Below, piece after piece: positions 4,159-6,758 of a DNA stretch of 6,758 nucleotides. Source of the stretch: Burkholderiaceae bacterium (GTDB lineage Bacteria > Pseudomonadota > Gammaproteobacteria > Burkholderiales > Burkholderiaceae); the NCBI GenBank assembly GCA_947457745.1, contig CANGWT010000092.1, forward strand, positions 1 to 6,758, given 5' to 3'. Position 1 is the stretch's first letter. The number at the start of each line of letters is the position of its first letter. The position numbers and the translations under genes were made by a program. The notes beneath the pieces were generated by a model. The model was not told the origin of the DNA. It saw only the letters and a list, made by a program, of their open reading frames with translations, and searched no databases.

Positions 4159-6758
4159 TTAAACCGTTTTTTCTTGGCCGCCGGTTTCAACTAAAACCAT
4201 CGGGCCATTTTGCAAACTAACCGGCGCCTTTGGAGTTCTGCCTGTTGGCAAAATTTCTGGCTCTGCTTTAATTTGCGATTGCGCTTCTTGATGCTTGCTG
4301 GAGTCCGTTGCAACCCAGACCATGCCAGCGGACTGAACTACGCTATGTAACGGGGTTTCTTCAAGTGCTTGGAAAGCCACTTTAGGTAGCTCAGGCATCG
4401 GCTTGGCGATCACTTCAATTGCTGGAGCTTGCGCAGCTACTGGAGCAGCGTTATCAGGGCGATTGCTTTGACGTGGTGCACGTTGCTCTCTAGGCGCACG
4501 TGGTGCACGTTCTTTCACTTCATTAGAAGCTACAGGTGCAGTCGTATGTCCAAAGCTTTGGGCAATGTTCTGAATCGGCATTGAAGCAGATGCTCCAGCC
4601 ATTCCTACTGGTGGGCCTGAGAATGAAGTCGCCACTGTAACAACTGAAGCAATTACTGCGTCACCAGAAGATTCAGTGCGTTCACCACGTTGACCCCGAC
4701 CACGTCCACGACGGTTGCGGCCACGACCACGACGCTCTTCGCCATCTGCACTAGGGCTTGCATCAGATCCAGGAGCAGCTTCAGTAGCCGGAGTTACCGC
4801 AGCTTGATTTTCTGGTTTTAGATTGTTCGGGTTGCGATTATTGCCATTGCGGTTGCGACCGTCTTGACGGCCCCTACCTGAACCTGATTCGCGCGGCGTA
4901 TTGGCACCTTCAGTATTTGCCGCACCTTCAGCTGGACGCTCAGCACGATCGTTACGCTCACCGCGACGACCGCGATTGCGGTTATTGCCGTTGCGATTGT
5001 TTTGGTTGCGACCACGTGGTGCGCTAGGAGCGGGCTGTGCTTCTGGTTTAGGTGCTGAAGAGAATAAGCTCTTAATGAATCCGAAGAATCCACCAGTGCT
5101 AGCAGTTTCTGCAGTTGCCTGTTCAGTACGTGCAGGACGTGGCTGACTTACTGGCGCTGGTGCATTTGGCGTAATACCTTTGACAGCAGCTTCAGGGCGA
5201 ACTTTAAGGTCTGCATCTTTGCGGCTTACGGCGGTATCCGTTTCGAGTTCACGCGCAGCTTCTTCAGCCATCACGTAGCTGGCCTTTTGATCGTCAAGAC
5301 GGGGGTCATCATGACGTAAACGCTCAAGCTTGTAATGCGGTGTTTCTAAATGCTTATTAGGAACCATCAAGACATTCACTTTGAAGCGTGACTCGATCTT
5401 GATTACTTCAGCGCGCTTCTCATTGAGTAAGAATGCAGCCACTTCGACTGGAACTTGTGTATGAATGGCGGCAGTGTTTTCTTTCATTGCCTCTTCTTGG
5501 ATGATGCGCAAGACTTGCAAGGCAGAAGATTCGGTATCGCGGATATGGCCAGTGCCATTACAACGTGGGCAAGTGACATGACTACCTTCAGAGAGGGCAG
5601 GGCGTAAACGCTGACGGGACATTTCCATCAAGCCAAACTTGGAGATCTTGCCCATCTGAACGCGAGCACGGTCATGACGCAAAGCATCGCGAAGGCGATT
5701 CTCCACATCCTTCTGCGCTTTGCTCGATTCCATGTCAATAAAGTCGATCACGATCAAGCCACCCAAGTCACGTAAACGCGCTTGACGGGCGATTTCATCG
5801 GCAGCTTCTAAGTTGGTGCGCGTAGCAGTCTCTTCAATATCGGAGCCGCGGGTTGCACGTGCGGAGTTGACGTCGACTGAGACTAAAGCTTCAGTGTGGT
5901 CAATCACAATCGCACCGCCTGAAGGCAATGGCACGGTACGTGAGTAAGCAGTTTCAATCTGATGCTCGATTTGGAAGCGGGAGAACAATGGAACATCGTC
6001 CTGGTAACGCTTCACTCTTGGCAGGTTATCAGGCATCACCACCGACATAAATGCTGCAGCTTGCTCGTAGATATCATCAGTATCGATGAGAATCTCGCCG
6101 ATATCTGGCTGGAAGTAATCGCGGATTGCGCGAATCACTAAGCTAGATTCGAGATAAATCAATAGCGGTGCTGAATTGCCTTTAGCGGCTTCATCAATCG
6201 CTGTCCACAACTGCATGAGATAGCTTAAATCCCATTGCAATTCAGTAGCGTCGCGGCCAATACCGGCGGTACGAGCAATGATGCTCATGCCATCGGGCAC
6301 TTCTAATTGAGACATCGCCTCACGGAGTTCTTGACGGTCTTCGCCTTCAATGCGACGAGAAACGCCGCCTCCACGTGGGTTGTTTGGCATTAATACTAAA
6401 TAGCGACCTGCCAAGGAGACGAAAGAGGTCAGGGCAGCGCCTTTTTGGCCACGCTCTTCTTTTTCTACCTGAACAATGATTTCTTGACCTTCGCGTAAGG
6501 CATCCTTAATAGAGGCATTACGTACGTCAATACCTTCTTTAAAGTAGGTGCGTGCAACTTCTTTAAATGGCAGGAAGCCATGGCGTTCTTCGCCGTAATT
6601 TACAAAGCATGCTTCGAGCGAAGGCTCAATGCGGGTGATAACACCTTTGTAAATATTGCCTTTGCGTTGTTCACGACCGGCAGCTTCGATATCGATATCG
6701 ATGAGTTTTTGACCATCAACGATGGCAACTCGCAACTCTTCTTGTTGAGTTGCATTAA
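4159..6758 (-). CDS. rne: ribonuclease E (RNase E), 5' end outside window
   Basis: Endoribonuclease that starts mRNA decay and matures 9S rRNA and tRNA, normally tetrameric and attached to the inner membrane. A TTG at 6735 could be taken as a start, but the frame continues to the window edge, encoding N-A-T-Q-Q-E-E before that Leu. This matches the family N-terminus (M-K-R-M-L-F-N-A-T-Q-Q-E-E-L), so roughly six residues are missing. Counting the TTG Leu as residue 1: S1 domain at about 20-110; 5'-sensor Arg155-Thr156 in A-R-T-A-G; catalytic Asp288 (V-D-V-N-S-A-R) and Asp331 (V-I-D-F-I-D); Zn-link C-P-R-C at 389-392; small domain to about 500. The tail carries an amphipathic, probably membrane-binding stretch G-F-F-G-F-I-K-S-L-F (549-558) and Arg/Gly/Asn-rich blocks at 574-600, 621-638, 668-686 and 741-760. 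The visible 865 residues are shorter than E. coli's 1061, the difference being in the tail, which marks this as RNase E and not the tail-less RNase G. Confidence 0.97.
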   Translation of the reverse strand, partial: NATQQEELRVAIVDGQKLIDIDIEAAGREQRKGNIYKGVITRIEPSLEACFVNYGEERHGFLPFKEVARTYFKEGIDVRNASIKDALREGQEIIVQVEKEERGQKGAALTSFVSLAGRYLVLMPNNPRGGGVSRRIEGEDRQELREAMSQLEVPDGMSIIARTAGIGRDATELQWDLSYLMQLWTAIDEAAKGNSAPLLIYLESSLVIRAIRDYFQPDIGEILIDTDDIYEQAAAFMSVVMPDNLPRVKRYQDDVPLFSRFQIEHQIETAYSRTVPLPSGGAIVIDHTEALVSVDVNSARATRGSDIEETATRTNLEAADEIARQARLRDLGGLIVIDFIDMESSKAQKDVENRLRDALRHDRARVQMGKISKFGLMEMSRQRLRPALSEGSHVTCPRCNGTGHIRDTESSALQVLRIIQEEAMKENTAAIHTQVPVEVAAFLLNEKRAEVIKIESRFKVNVLMVPNKHLETPHYKLERLRHDDPRLDDQKASYVMAEEAARELETDTAVSRKDADLKVRPEAAVKGITPNAPAPVSQPRPARTEQATAETASTGGFFGFIKSLFSSAPKPEAQPAPSAPRGRNQNNRNGNNRNRGRRGERNDRAERPAEGAANTEGANTPRESGSGRGRQDGRNRNGNNRNPNNLKPENQAAVTPATEAAPGSDASPSADGEERRGRGRNRRGRGRGQRGERTESSGDAVIASVVTVATSFSGPPVGMAGASASMPIQNIAQSFGHTTAPVASNEVKERAPRAPREQRAPRQSNRPDNAAPVAAQAPAIEVIAKPMPELPKVAFQALEETPLHSVVQSAGMVWVATDSSKHQEAQSQIKAEPEILPTGRTPKAPVSLQNGPMVLVETGGQEKTV
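4471..4511 (-). repeat. 14-base direct repeat inside the rne tail coding region
   Basis: ACGTGGTGCACGTT occurs at 4471-4484 and again at 4498-4511, 27 bases (nine codons) apart and in the same frame, encoding the repeated R-A-P-R of the RNase E tail. Each copy is also an inverted repeat (ACGTG and CACGT around GTG). The simplest reading is in-frame duplication within a low-complexity Arg/Pro region; no regulatory role is implied. Confidence 0.55.

Noticed and set aside
4130..4165. Sigma-70 promoter for moaA with extended -10 TG-C-TATTTA
   Set aside because: The -10 matches the consensus at only three of six positions and the best -35 at 17-18 bases is equally poor.
4818..5146. Open frames of 80-90 codons on both strands overlapping the rne tail
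   Set aside because: They follow from the low-complexity Arg/Gly/Asn codons of rne, have odd repetitive composition, no ribosome site and no recognisable domain.

Overview
This window looks like a piece of betaproteobacterial chromosome, most likely Burkholderiaceae and possibly Polynucleobacter-like. That call rests on the gene order rne-moaA-mobA-moeA, on the Burkholderiales-type protein sequences, and on moderate base composition. It is made from memory of family sequences, without a database search. Nearly all of the sequence is coding. I see no mobile element, CRISPR array, tRNA, rRNA, phage gene or integration scar.

Layout: positions 1-729 (+) hold the 3' part of a D-2-hydroxyacid dehydrogenase gene of the glyoxylate/hydroxypyruvate reductase (D-glycerate dehydrogenase) type, whose beginning lies left of the window. 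It converges, with an 8-base gap, on a block of minus-strand genes that fills the rest. Read in the direction of transcription, from right to left, these are: rne (RNase E, 5' end outside the right edge), an 82-base spacer, moaA, mobA, moeA, and a small two-helix membrane protein of unknown function.

The three mo genes are tightly packed. The moaA stop and mobA start share one base (TAATG), the mobA stop and moeA start overlap by four (ATGA), and the small membrane gene starts 11 bases after moeA. This is consistent with one transcript and coupled translation. MoaA opens molybdenum cofactor synthesis (GTP to 3',8-cyclo-7,8-dihydro-GTP, then cPMP with MoaC), MoeA inserts molybdate into adenylylated molybdopterin, and MobA attaches GMP to give the bis-MGD form used by DMSO-reductase-family enzymes. 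MoaC, MoaD/E and MogA/MoaB are not in the window and must be encoded elsewhere. RNase E is a housekeeping RNA-decay and rRNA/tRNA-processing endonuclease, and its position upstream looks like conserved neighbourhood, not a functional link.

Mostly this is ordinary core genome and I do not see a convincing new system. The items most worth a second look are the unnamed small membrane protein at the end of the mo cluster, a conserved-looking C-terminal island in the disordered tail of RNase E, and a short repeat-plus-hairpin leader in front of moaA.
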